Notes under the pieces: generated by a model
Database searches by the model: none
Told to the model about the DNA's origin: nothing
The model's input: the letters and a program-made list of their open reading frames with translations, nothing else
Made by a program: the position numbers and the translations under genes
Assembly (NCBI GenBank): GCA_037447655.1
Contig: JBBHKE010000893.1
Coordinates: 495,186-559,185 of the forward strand
Reading direction: 5' to 3'
Length of the DNA: 64,000 nt
Source: Zygnema cylindricum
Taxonomy: Eukaryota > Streptophyta > Zygnematophyceae > Zygnematales > Zygnemataceae
Shown: piece after piece, positions 47,301 to 57,014 of the stretch
Position numbering within the stretch: the first letter of the stretch is position 1
Layout: every line of letters begins with the position of its first letter

Positions 47301-48969
47301 TTGGCTCAATCATATTCATTTGACTTAGAAATTTGGAAATTATCTAGCCGCTTGCCTGGTCTGTCTACCTTGTCTGTGAAAATGTAATTTGGTTTGTGAT
47401 TTCCTTTGCGGTACTTAAAATCTTTTTTTGGTTGATCTCATTATGTTTAGGACAGACCTGGGATTGTATGTTGTGTCTATGTTTGGCCACTGTGACTGTT
47501 ATACTTTATCTCTTTATGTGCTGGAGAGCCTTAGGCATTTGTTTTCTTAAGCTGGTGATATAAAAAAGGCATTCAGAAATGCAGGTTTTCTTCGAGATTC
47601 ATCAGGTTGTTCATGCGAAACCCCTTTTCCTTAAAATTGACAATCCAAATATACATTGTTGAAACCCCAAGTTTTTTCCTTGATGCCGTTTAGTTTTCTT
47701 GGCAATTGGATAAAACGTCGTCTTCTGATAATCGACTTCCTAACACTTGTCCTTGTCTTATCTCTGCTACAACTTTTTGCTACAGTCTAGGTCTTATGAT
47801 ATCTCGATCCTTAATCAATCTCATGGGCGGAGACATTTCCGTAACGAGTCAACTTGGTCAAGGCTCCACATTTTCCTTTGCATTACATTTTGGAGTTGTC
47901 GTGGAACCAGAATGTCCACCTGTTCCGTTGCCGTTAACGAGACAGGTGACAGCAGGAGTAGGGAAGGCTGGTAAAGAGCTTCTGGAGGGTTGCCATGTGT
48001 TAATTGCAGAGGATAATAAAGTGAATCAGATAGTCGTTGTGGGAATGTTGAAGAGCCTGGGATTGAGATACACCGTGGTGGAGAATGGAGTTCAAGCGGT
48101 ACAAGCTTGCAAAGAGAGTCACTTTGACATTGTGCTCATGGTAAGAAGGCGAGGATAATGGGCCCAGGGATAATGGTTTTGCAAAAAATGGGTCTCGGAA
48201 TAAGGGTTTTTGTGAAAATGGGATTTGAAGATAATGGTTTTGGGATAATGGTTGGAGGATAATGGGTTTGGGGAAAGGTCCAAGTCTACTTGGTGAACTG
48301 TAACGGTATGTTTTTGACAACCTTTGGAATGATTTGGTTTGATTGTCTGCCTGGATGGGAACTGTTGTTTCTAATCACATTTTTGGCTAAAGCAACATAT
48401 TCCCATCATAGATGTCGTGAAAAACGATGATGCCAAAGTATTAGGAGGACAGCACAGTGCATCTGAGCTCCTCCATGATTTTCTCCTCGGGTCTTTCTGG
48501 TTCTCGGTTGTTGTTGTTGTTGTTCTGCTTGATGTTTTTGTTTGTCGTTGTTTAGCTTGATGCTGTTCTGTTTTTCAAAACTGATATTGTTTTGTTTTTA
48601 TTGATGCTCTTGGAGCTACAGGACTGTCATATGCCGGAAATGGACGGAATCGAAGCGACGAAGCAAATAAATGCCATGAAAGAGCAAACAGGAAGGCGGC
48701 ATCCTCTAATAATTGCACTCACTGCGAGTGCCCTTCATCATGAAAGGGCGAAATGTATGGCCGCTGGGATGGACAGGTTTCTCACAAAGCCCATGAGACC
48801 AAAAGATTTGGAGGAGGCATTGGTCGAAGAAGTTGCAAAATTGAAGGCCCTGGAAGAAGAAAGTGGAGGTGGTGACGGATTCTCTCATCTCGAAGCGGGT
48901 GTCGTTAACCGGCATCTTTTAGACGAACAAGGAAACGCTGTAAATCCATCTGAAAAGGTTGTAAGTTAG
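40265..48969 (+). CDS. PAS-domain hybrid histidine kinase (14-exon model, 897 aa)
   Basis: Exons: 40265-40431, 40853-41008, 41664-41760, 42083-42253, 43009-43329, 43523-43597, 43803-44078, 44464-44635, 45255-45493, 45940-46049, 46631-46799, 47149-47186, 47786-48140 and 48622-48969. All junctions are GT-AG and agree in phase, giving 2694 nt. Residues 110-330 hold PAS-like folds ([35 protein letters not shown]) and 330-450 another ([21 protein letters not shown]). The H-box is [17 protein letters not shown] with His471, followed by dimerisation helix 2, N-box [21 protein letters not shown]1 YDTGLGI, F-box FHAFMQ and G2 GGTGLGL. The receiver starts at about 732 (LIAEDNKVN, acid pair at 739/740) with Asp783 in [10 protein letters not shown], Thr816 and Lys838. 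No transmembrane segment or signal peptide is seen. It would autophosphorylate on His and transfer phosphate to its receiver in a cytokinin-type phosphorelay. The order resembles moss PAS-histidine kinases, which is inference. Exons 1-3 are the least certain, because their only support is open frame and phase. Confidence 0.85.
42715..42990 (+). repeat. Intronic 12-13 bp minisatellite (GTAAGTAATCCTA)
   Basis: About 20 diverged units of GTAAGTAATCCTA or GTAAGTAATCTTA fill the 3' part of the intron before the PAS exon at 43009. Most units contain GTAAG(T), the consensus 5' splice site, in the coding orientation. Confidence 0.8.
43681..43725. repeat. Intronic 9-bp repeat (GAGGAGCTT)
   Basis: About five copies of GAGGAGC(C/T)T in the intron between 43597 and 43803. 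Confidence 0.7.
44262..44425. repeat. CT microsatellite in the histidine kinase intron
   Basis: CTCTCT and CCCTCTCC runs fill the intron 5' of the H-box exon. They also act as an extended polypyrimidine tract ahead of the acceptor at 44463. The overlapping serine/leucine and arginine/glutamate frames are composition artefacts. Confidence 0.85.
46149..46345. mobile_element. Small MITE (197 bp) in histidine kinase intron
   Basis: The ends CACCGCCTATCGTTATTAG and, reversed, CACAGCCCATCGTTATTAG are inverted repeats flanked by TA (46147-46148 and 46346-46347). It shares ATCTGCCACGTCC and ATTCATTCTAATT with the MITE at 25044-25242. It lies wholly between exons 46049 and 46631, so it does not alter the protein. 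Confidence 0.85.
48145..48275. repeat. Intronic GGATAATGG repeats
   Basis: At least six loosely repeated units with GGATAATGG or GAATAAGGG about 20 bp apart, directly after the donor at 48141. Confidence 0.6.
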
Positions 48970-49149
48970 GGGGATATGTACTACTACATTGCCGGATTAT
49001 ACTAGTGGGTAATACCTTCAAAAGCAATTTGCGTTTGGTGAGAGCTGAGGATGAGCGTATTGCGAGTTCGCTTGTTAGTGTCAAACATCATCATTTTGTC
49101 CTTGTAGATGTATCAAATCTGTCTTCTGTTGTCAGTAGCAGTCACACAA

Positions 49150-49410
49150 ATCATAATCTTTTGTCGACTGGATCGGTTCCAAGAAACACAGTCTTTTGTT
49201 TTAGGATTGGTTCTAAGAAACATAGTCTTTTGTTTTTATTCCAAGAAACATAGCCTTTTGTTGTCAGGATCAGTTTCAGGGAACGCAGTCTTTTGTTTTA
49301 GGATCAGTCTCTCGAAACATAGGCTTTTGTTGTTAGGACCGCTTTCAGGAAAGACATTCTTTTGTTTTAGGATCGGTTCCACGAAACATAGTCTTTTGCT
49401 GTCAGTATTG
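49150..49410. repeat. 34-35 bp minisatellite downstream of the histidine kinase
   Basis: About seven units with GGATCGGTTCCA, GAAACATAG and TCTTTTGTTTTA in order. It starts about 180 bp after the stop codon and could lie in the 3' untranslated region. The small frame through it is not considered coding. Confidence 0.75.
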
Positions 49411-51256
49411 GTTTTGTTTCGTTAGCAGCGGTTTCGAGAAACATTGTAAGAATTTCTCTGCACCATTTATCACGGAATTCCTTCAAGTGGTTAACAGTGC
49501 ATTATGTACATCAACATTCACCCTTAGTGGGAAAGGTAAATAGATAGGTTGTCTGTCATAGGAAACGGTAGTCTTAATAAATTCTTCGAAACGAAGACGG
49601 CAAATTTGCCAGTAATAACACGCTTAGAACAGGTTTGCTTTAGCGATTTGGTACTGAAAGGACAAAAAATAACAATAGCATCAGTAGTAGAAGTGCTACG
49701 TTCAAAGATTAAAGAAAGCTTTTATCAGATGTGTTGTACTTTTTGTTAGTTTTTATCACATTGTTGTACTATTGTTAGCTGAGTATCAATGGAAAGGGAA
49801 CAGAACTTGTAAGAATGTCCTGGCAAATACTTCGATTTACATGAAGGAAAATTCAAGGAGTTTGTGTGTTGGCCCTTGTTCTCAAATTATGGTATTACAA
49901 AAATTAGAATCCCTAAAATACCTTAATTAGGAACTTTTGACCGTAGCTTCTACTAGAGGTCAGAAGCACGATTGCAACATGGTAAGTCCTAGCTAATTGT
50001 CAATTCAAACGGAATATTAAGCAATTTGAATAGTTTAAACCTTAGAGAATACATCGTTCATGTCAGTTTCAGTTTCACATTTTTTTCTACAAAAGTTACG
50101 GCTTCTTTTAAACTTTGGAGTTTGGGCTTTTAAAGTACGATGGCTGGAAACTCCAAACTGAAAACTGCACTGTTACACTGTATACATAGTCCAGAAACTC
50201 AAAAAAATGAAATCTGTTTTCAGAGGTTAGCGACGCAAATTATACTCTAAAACACAAATAAGAAACCACTTCATTCAAAAACTGCCTTTCACAAATCACA
50301 TTTCACTCACACGTTACCCTCATTCACAATTTCTGGAAAACGGCTATTGTTTCGTTCAGATTAATAATTTTGTAGGTAGGTTGGCAGCTCACATTTTGGT
50401 CACATTCTGATTTGTTCTATTCATTTTGTTATTCTTGCAACACCTGAGACATTTCCAATTCACTGACAAACCACTGCATCATTTTTACATTAGCTCTTTG
50501 AATAGCATGATTGGCTCTCCAAAGCTGTAGCGCTACAAATAGCCTCCACACGATATAACTTTAATTTTGTTTGAAAGTTGTAAAACTATGCTGCCAGTTA
50601 CATTTTAAAGCAAGCCATTTAGGTAATAAACAAACACTTATGCGGGTTCATTTTAGGATACACTGCCTTTACAACACTAATTTCTGAAAAACACATTAGG
50701 CATTCAAAAGGAAATTAGAGCTCCAAACAGATAAACACTAAAGACTATAGTAAACTCTATATTCACCAAGGCACAAAATAATAAGTGAAGCTTTGTATTC
50801 AATCAGTAGTTTTACAAATACGAATACACCTCTGAGAACTTTGTGGTGATTCGTCACCTAAAAGCTCCTGAATCAATCAAAACCCTTCATTCTACCACTA
50901 GCTAAACCTCAGACCACGCGTAAACCAAAATAACCAAAAAATAAAACACATGGAAAACTTGTACTAAAAAACTATCTCCACAAGAACTCAAATAGTGCCA
51001 ATACGCCACTCACTAGCCGATTTTTAGGATCCGGTCAACTCAACAGTAAACCTTCCCCATGTAAAAGCTCCTACATCTTTTTTATTCATTTACTTATTTT
51101 TTCTTAAATATCCGTCGGTCTGTCAAAAATTTAGGTCAAACCTAAAGTTTTTTCACCTCCTATCCCAGATAATCATTACTAAACTGAATACGCTTCAAGT
51201 GTATAACCTCTCTCTTTCGCCTTCACATCTTAACAACGTCCAAAATTAAAAATTAA
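49411..51256. other. Intergenic DNA, no gene recognised
   Basis: Only short frames and AT-rich sequence. Any MULE terminal inverted repeat on this side was not found by eye. Confidence 0.4.
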
Positions 51257-52470
51257 CTAAATTTGAAATTGTCTCCCAAGGGCATTCCAAGCCTCCACCT
51301 TAGGTTGATAATATTCAGTTGCTTCAGAGGCCCAAACTTCCTTACCACATTTACCGACCCATAAAGGGTCCAAAGGAGGAAAGATACCAGTTGTCATTTT
51401 GCCGATTTTAAAATGGTTTCCATTGAAATGAAGAAGACAAATCATACAAGAAAGAGGAACATTTTTGAAGGGCAAGTATGTGTGGCTCCCGAAAAACTTA
51501 TCCGAAATGATAACAACAATTCCACTTAAAGCATTGGCGAGGATCCTCGCCATATCCGGTGTTGAAAACCACTTAGACGGTGGAGCTTGTCCACTTTTAT
51601 GGTCTAAAGCAATCTTCGTTTTTTCAAACTCCAATTTTCCTCCCAAAATTCCATTGCAATCATCGGTATTTGCGTCCATGAATGCGAACATAAGATGTCT
51701 CACCTTCAACCAATCATCTTCATTGTCGTACAATTGACAAGCAACGGAACGGAATCCACAATTTCCATCTGCGATAACATCGCGAATAGAAGAAAAACAT
51801 TTTGTAAAAAACTTTTCCTGGTCCACAACAATCTCCTTTGATGTATCCGTGAAAGGTTTGTCACTCAAATCGTAATCATTTGACTCGGACGGATCAGTAT
51901 CTAGCGTTTCCATGCAATTATCGTCCTCGAAATCTGATCCGTTATTGTATTGATTTTCCATATTTGTACAAGAAGACCTGTCATGACCAAATTGTAGACA
52001 GAATCCACATTTCAATTTTGCGGTTGCTTTTTCCGCGTCTTCAAATGCTGAGAGATCCTGTTTCGTGGAACTTTCAGGTCTCTTTGAAGATCCTTTCGGT
52101 CGGCCTTTTGTTACTGGTGGAAAATCGTCTTCCACATTATTTTTTGTTATCGCAAGGAGGTTCTCCAAAGTATCCACCACTTTTATCCTCACATGAGGAA
52201 GCCATGTTGGGAAGAAATGTTTAAGTTCCTCCACCAAATTGCTAACATGCTTCAATTCGTCACTTATTGTATCCAATGGTGTAATAGTCTCCTCGGGGAC
52301 GTGGGAACGCAATATCCAATGGTGGTGTAGGGAGGAGAGAGGTATCGGATTCTTGTGGACCATAAATATTTCAATGGTGTGGGAACAGGGAAGACCCATA
52401 GTGAGAGTGTATAAACCATCACATTTTGGTAGTGGTTTTTTGGTAAGGAAAGACCTTCTTGCCTTTTTAA
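51257..52470 (-). CDS. MULE transposase C-terminal part: SWIM finger, zinc knuckle and OTU cysteine protease
   Basis: The 380-residue frame 52399-51257 starts inside a SWIM-type finger. With the upstream bases the finger reads CDGLYTLTMGLPCSH. It is followed by a linker with a KGRPKGSSKR basic patch and by a knuckle with Cys131, Cys134, His139 and Cys144 (CGFCLQFGHDRSSC). After an acidic stretch comes an OTU domain with the catalytic motif DGNCGFR (Asp211, Cys214) and a later NGNHF (His329). OTU proteases cleave ubiquitin-type conjugates. All three catalytic-type residues are present and the frame has no stop. SWIM fingers normally end MULE transposases, and the core lies upstream on the same strand, so this is the C-terminal part of one transposon protein. 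It might be an intact exon, separated from the core by an intron or insertion at 52500-52920. Confidence 0.75.
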
Positions 52471-52479
52471 ATTGTTCAC

Positions 52480-52920
52480 GGATCTACACATCCAAAACAT
52501 AAAAACAGCAAAAGAATATGTGATTTTGGAGGGAAGCTGCCATAAATAAGTGAAAAGTCAAATAAGAATGAGACACGTAACGTTGAGTGTGGAAAAGAAT
52601 AAGAGGGGAAAGGGTGAAAGATAAGAAGGTGTAACATGAAACTGAAAGAATATTTGCAACATGAGATTATCGAACATGGCAAAGGAGAAAGGGAAAAAGG
52701 GAAAGTAAGTAAAGGAAAGAAGGGAGGAATGAATTTAGAATAAGATTAAAGAATCGGATGAGGCAACAAGGGAGACAAAAAAAAGTTAAAAGAAAGGATG
52801 TGGCAAGAGAGGATAGGGAAGGAGGGAGACAAAAAAGGTTTAAAAGAACGAGGCAGAGAGATAGTTTGCGTAACTGAGGAAAACTCAAAATGATGAAATG
52901 GCATTACCAGATCTAATCCT
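52480..52920. other. Intron or insertion splitting the MULE gene
   Basis: Low-complexity purine-rich plus strand (AAAGGAAAGAAGGGAGG type), no frame matching the transposase. The transposase frame fades near 52925 and resumes by about 52470, so this is either an intron of the minus-strand gene or an insertion. Confidence 0.5.
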
Positions 52921-52924
52921 TAGG

Positions 52925-53965
52925 ATGAAACTCGACTTTCTAAATCGCTAAACAAAGGGTTGTTTTGAACAAATGGGTCCACTCCCATTCGATCGAACAA
53001 ATCTTTTCCTTTTATTTCCCGTACTTCCTTCTGAATTATGTCATTTTTGAAGCAATCGAAAAGATATAACTAGTCGAAACTTGCAAATAGTTCTTCAATG
53101 TGGAGAGAGCTCCCTCAACTCTAGACGTCGATTTGTTCCCTAAATGTGTATATTTATCTACCCATGCTGCAACGAAATACTCTTTAAATGGGATCCAATT
53201 TTCTTCCAAGTATGTCAAAGATTTCACATAGTTTGGAAACTTTATTTGCATGGAAGTCCAATTTTCTTCGTAATCCTTCTCAAAAGTTGAATGCATAACC
53301 ATCTGCCAGGATTTATGGAATGCTTCCTAATCTTCTTCTCCAACATCTGTTTTGCAATTATCTTCAATATCTTTATTGACAAGCGAAATGCATAGGATAT
53401 TTTTTGCGTTTGGGAAGACAATTTTTAGGGCATTCATCAATGGTAAGTCTCTATCGGTTAGAATTACTTGTACATCCTCCAATACACCTTTCATTTTTTC
53501 TAAAGCCCAAATGAATGAAGCTTCACTTTCATTCTCTATAAAAGCGCCACATGAAAGGAATCTCATATTAAAACTTGATATTCCTGTTACAATAAGAAGT
53601 GGCATATTGAAGCGATTGGTTTTGTAGGTAGTATCCATAAGAAAGCACGTGTTATAATGTTGAGAGAGGGTTTTTGAGTCTTTATGTACAAAAAATAAGT
53701 GTTTTAGATTCCCATCTTCAGTATGTTCATATGATACTTCGTACAAATTATCAACACTAAAACCGAATAACAAAGCCTCAATGGCATTCTTTCCGCGGAA
53801 CATTTTGCGACGATAACTGTACCGAGCATTATATACATCTCGAGCAAGATGTTTTTTCCCATCTTTACCAACTTGTAAAGCATTTAGAATCTCCCGTGGT
53901 TTACTTCCAGCTTGACTGAGATTTACGATCGTTTTTTCCTCATCAACGGTTAAACGACGACTCAC
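52925..53965 (-). pseudogene. MULE transposase core (DDE type)
   Basis: The 53965-53327 frame has a helical N-part (RRLTVDEEKTIVNLSQAG, PREILNAL), then the catalytic strand CFLMDTTYKTNRFNMPLL with Asp111, a conserved middle FLSCGAFIENESEASFIWALE, and the second acidic site VILTDRDLPLMNAL with Asp171. A single in-frame TAG follows EED, and reading continues in the same frame (EAFHKSWQMVMHSTF) to ENWIPFKEYFVAAWVDK and STSRVEGALSTLKNYL. A one-base shift near 53070 then leads to CFKNDIIQKEVREIKGKDLF. One stop and one frameshift suggest recent inactivation, or sequencing errors. The upstream FAR1-like piece at 54285-54097 belongs to the same protein. Confidence 0.8.
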
Positions 53966-54096
53966 GGCATGACCGCTGATGTCAGCGGAGAAGGGATGGT
54001 TATGTTAACTACAACTTGTTTTTAAATACCACAATCCATTTTTTAAATTCGCAGTTGCCGCAAATAGACAGTTGGTCAATTTGCTCAACTTCCGTT

Positions 54097-54285
54097 TCAT
54101 TCTCGTTTCCTCGGTAAGTTTATACTTATTCGAGTATATCCTCCCCTATCGCATTTAAATTGCAAACTTGTTTTTCTAGTTCGTAAAAGGGATACTCCAT
54201 AACCTTCCTCGACTCCGAAGGATTTCACATAAGCGATGACTTCTTCTTTAGAATCAAAAACTCTGTCATCAGGAGGGAGGAGCAT
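54097..54285 (-). pseudogene. FAR1-like N-terminal domain of the MULE
   Basis: 62 residues (PPDDRVFDSKEEVIAYVKSF, EEGYGVSLLRTRKT, FKCDRGG) match the pattern of the WRKY-GCM1-type zinc domain at the N-terminus of FAR1/MULE proteins. The final histidine pair is not visible in this frame. It is separated from the core by about 130 bp with no clear frame, perhaps an intron. Confidence 0.6.
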
Positions 54286-54306
54286 CTGCAGTGGACAATT
54301 GAGGAA

Positions 54307-54372
<66 letters not shown>

Positions 54373-54458
54373 CGAGATAATAAGCGAGAGACAGGGAGAG
54401 AGCGGGAGAGGGAGCGGGAAGGGATAGGGAGAGGGAGAGGGAGAGGGAGAGGGAGAGA
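54307..54458. repeat. GA microsatellite and GGGAGA repeat
   Basis: An uninterrupted (GA)n run of over 50 bases is followed by degenerate GGGAGA units. It sits just upstream of the MULE N-terminal domain on the minus strand. Confidence 0.9.
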
Positions 54459-54904
54459 GCTTAAAATTTTACCTCTCCCCGCCTTGTTGCCTTCACCTGC
54501 TGAACTCAGAGTAATTTATAATACTGACTTTGAGTGCAGAATTACAATTGTTGAAATAACTGTGTTCAAAATTTATATTTCCACAGTTCGGTTTCCAAAT
54601 TTTTATGAACTGAACTTCAGAAATCAATAATTTTGAATTCAAATTTTGTTCAGATTTAGAAATATGAGTTTGGAGTTAGTTCATAAGTTATATTTCTGAA
54701 CTTAAAGTTTGTTCCGAATAAATAATTCTGAACTCAAAAGTTCAACTCAAAGTTCAGAATTTTTCAAAGTTTAAAATGTATATTTATGTACTAACTCTGT
54801 GTTGAAATATATAATTTCTAAACCAACTCAGAAATTTTAAATTCAAAATTTGTGACCAATGCTTAGAAACGGACGCAGAATCAAAAGTATGACGCAAGTA
54901 TTTT
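54459..54904. other. AT-rich DNA with repeated TTCAGAA/GAACT words
   Basis: Loosely repeated words of the type GAACTCAAA and TTCAGAATT. No coding frame is seen. Confidence 0.45.
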
Positions 54905-54924
54905 ATTGTACGTAAAATTTGAAC

Positions 54925-55085
54925 ATAGGTCGACATTGACTGACAAACATTTATTCAACATTTATTCTGACAAAAAGTTCATTCAACATCGATCGACTTT
55001 GACTGTAAAACATTTCATTCAGCATTTGTTGACATTGAATGCCAAACATTTAATTCCACACTGGTCGACATTGACTGCCAGTGTT
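54925..55085. repeat. Short tandem repeat, about 35-55 bp unit
   Basis: Four diverged units of GTCGACATTGACTG(C/A)(C/A)A followed by ACATTTATTC(A/C)ACA. Confidence 0.65.
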
Positions 55086-55767
55086 TCCGACCGGATAATC
55101 ATGACCGTCTACTCAAGATGACCAATTTTAAATCAGCGATGCATATCATACTGAACACATCACATTGAGTATGATTGTCTGACATTAAACAACATTGACG
55201 CAGGTTGACATTAAGATTGACAGACAATTGAGATTATATGGATGCTTGCATTGCATTCTTTCAATTCTTTCAATTCATATTCATCATCAATTGCATGCTT
55301 ACATCAAATTGAGCAATCACTTACATTCGACGACAGAAAAGGAAGAAGTAATGTTGTTTAAAATAAAATAAGGACAACTATGAACATATTTCCCCCCGAA
55401 AAGTCCTTCAAGGGTATCACATCTTCAAAACCTTTTATGCACCTGGAAAACTACAATTTACATTAAAACAAAATGTGCCATTGATTGTGCATAAAACAGC
55501 AGTCTCTACGGAAAAGACTGTGCATGAGGTGCCAAATGTAGGTCGACATCTAGTGTACGGCAGCGAACAGCTGGCACAGACACGTAGAAAAGGTGACAAA
55601 CAACCAGGGTCAAAGAGAAATAAGGGTATGTCCCCGTGAGCATAAGGGAGTGTTTTTATCTGTCGTTTCCCTGTAAAACTTAGCGCCGTACCGCGTAAGT
55701 TTCAACCGTACAAAATAGAAAAAAGGAGAAGTACATTTTGCGTCATTGTCGAACTTGAAATATACTA

Positions 55768-56264
55768 CACTGCGCATCGTAATTAGAGTAATGAAAAAAT
55801 TAGAGTAAAAAAAGAGAAAAAAATAATTAGAGTAATTTACTCTATTTTATGTGATAGAACTGTTTCAAAAAGGAATTTACTCTAATTTATGCGGTGTACT
55901 CTAATTTGGCAAGCTAATATCCTCTACTGTAAATAAGGTATTTTTTACAAGATCTGACAAAGCGTACAGTTTATCGTCACTATGACGTTTGCACTACGCG
56001 GTTTGTTAAAACGTTGATACATGATAATGGCCTGATAAATCATTATTTGTACTTTTTTACTTATAAAGTACAATTTTGCAGTCAGACGTCGTCCGTACTC
56101 AACACTATTTAAAACGAACATATATTAGAATTAAAAACGCTAATTAAACCTTACCTTAAATAGCATAATGAAAAAAATAGAATCATTTACTCTATTTGAT
56201 GTGATAGAGTCGAAATTTCAAGCGACCGAATTAGAGTAATTTACTCTAATTACGATTCCCGGTG
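55768..56264. mobile_element. 497-bp MITE, copy 1, flanked by TA
   Basis: The ends CACTGCGCATCGTAATTAG and, reversed, CACCGGGAATCGTAATTAG are inverted repeats flanked by TA at 55766-55767 and 56265-56266. It splits a stretch that is continuous in the related element at 1-1110. The interior is shared, in opposite orientation, with 63250-63746, which has exactly the same length. Confidence 0.85.
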
Positions 56265-57014
56265 TACATGTTGTCGTTTTGTGTTTTACTACCCACGGCC
56301 ACGACAAGAAACGTCATCTTCAAACTTATCTTTAAAACACATCGTCGATGTGTTTTAAAACAAAGTATTTTCGACAAACAAATTGGAACATATATTCGCA
56401 CGTGCCGTAATATTCAAAAACTTTCAAACGATTTCCAAAGACAAGGAAGAGTACAAAATTCGCTATGTTCTATCCGTTTGCGACCATCAAAGTACAGGAT
56501 TTGTTTTATTTTGTCAGGTTGTGTTCAGTACGGAAATTTCTGTTTCGGTGAGTGAAGATTCTGACGTAAATCTCTAAAGCCGCATCAACTCGCACTCGCC
56601 GCACCTTCAAACTTTACCACCCCTTCAATCTTCACCATTCCGCATTCTTTCACCAGGCGGCTCTATTAAGCGGTAGGAAGCGAAAAAAAACAGTCACATT
56701 GACGTTTTCTGACCACTACCAAAACATTCAAGCTTTTTTTCTACCTTTTAAAAGAAAAACACAATTATTATTGTTATGTTATTCATCTCAAACAATGACG
56801 GCTAATAAGTCTTCTTTTTTAGGTTGCTTCATCCGAAAATCTTACCTCGTTTTTCAATGGCCAGAATAAAAAAAAAAAAAAAAATCATTGCGCTTAAAAG
56901 TGGTTTATTTGTCCCAATCAATTTACTATACAAATCAGTTGCTGTACTAAATCGACTATACAATTAAAACCACATCATGCAGCCTACAGATAAAGTAGAA
57001 CAAAATTCAACTCG

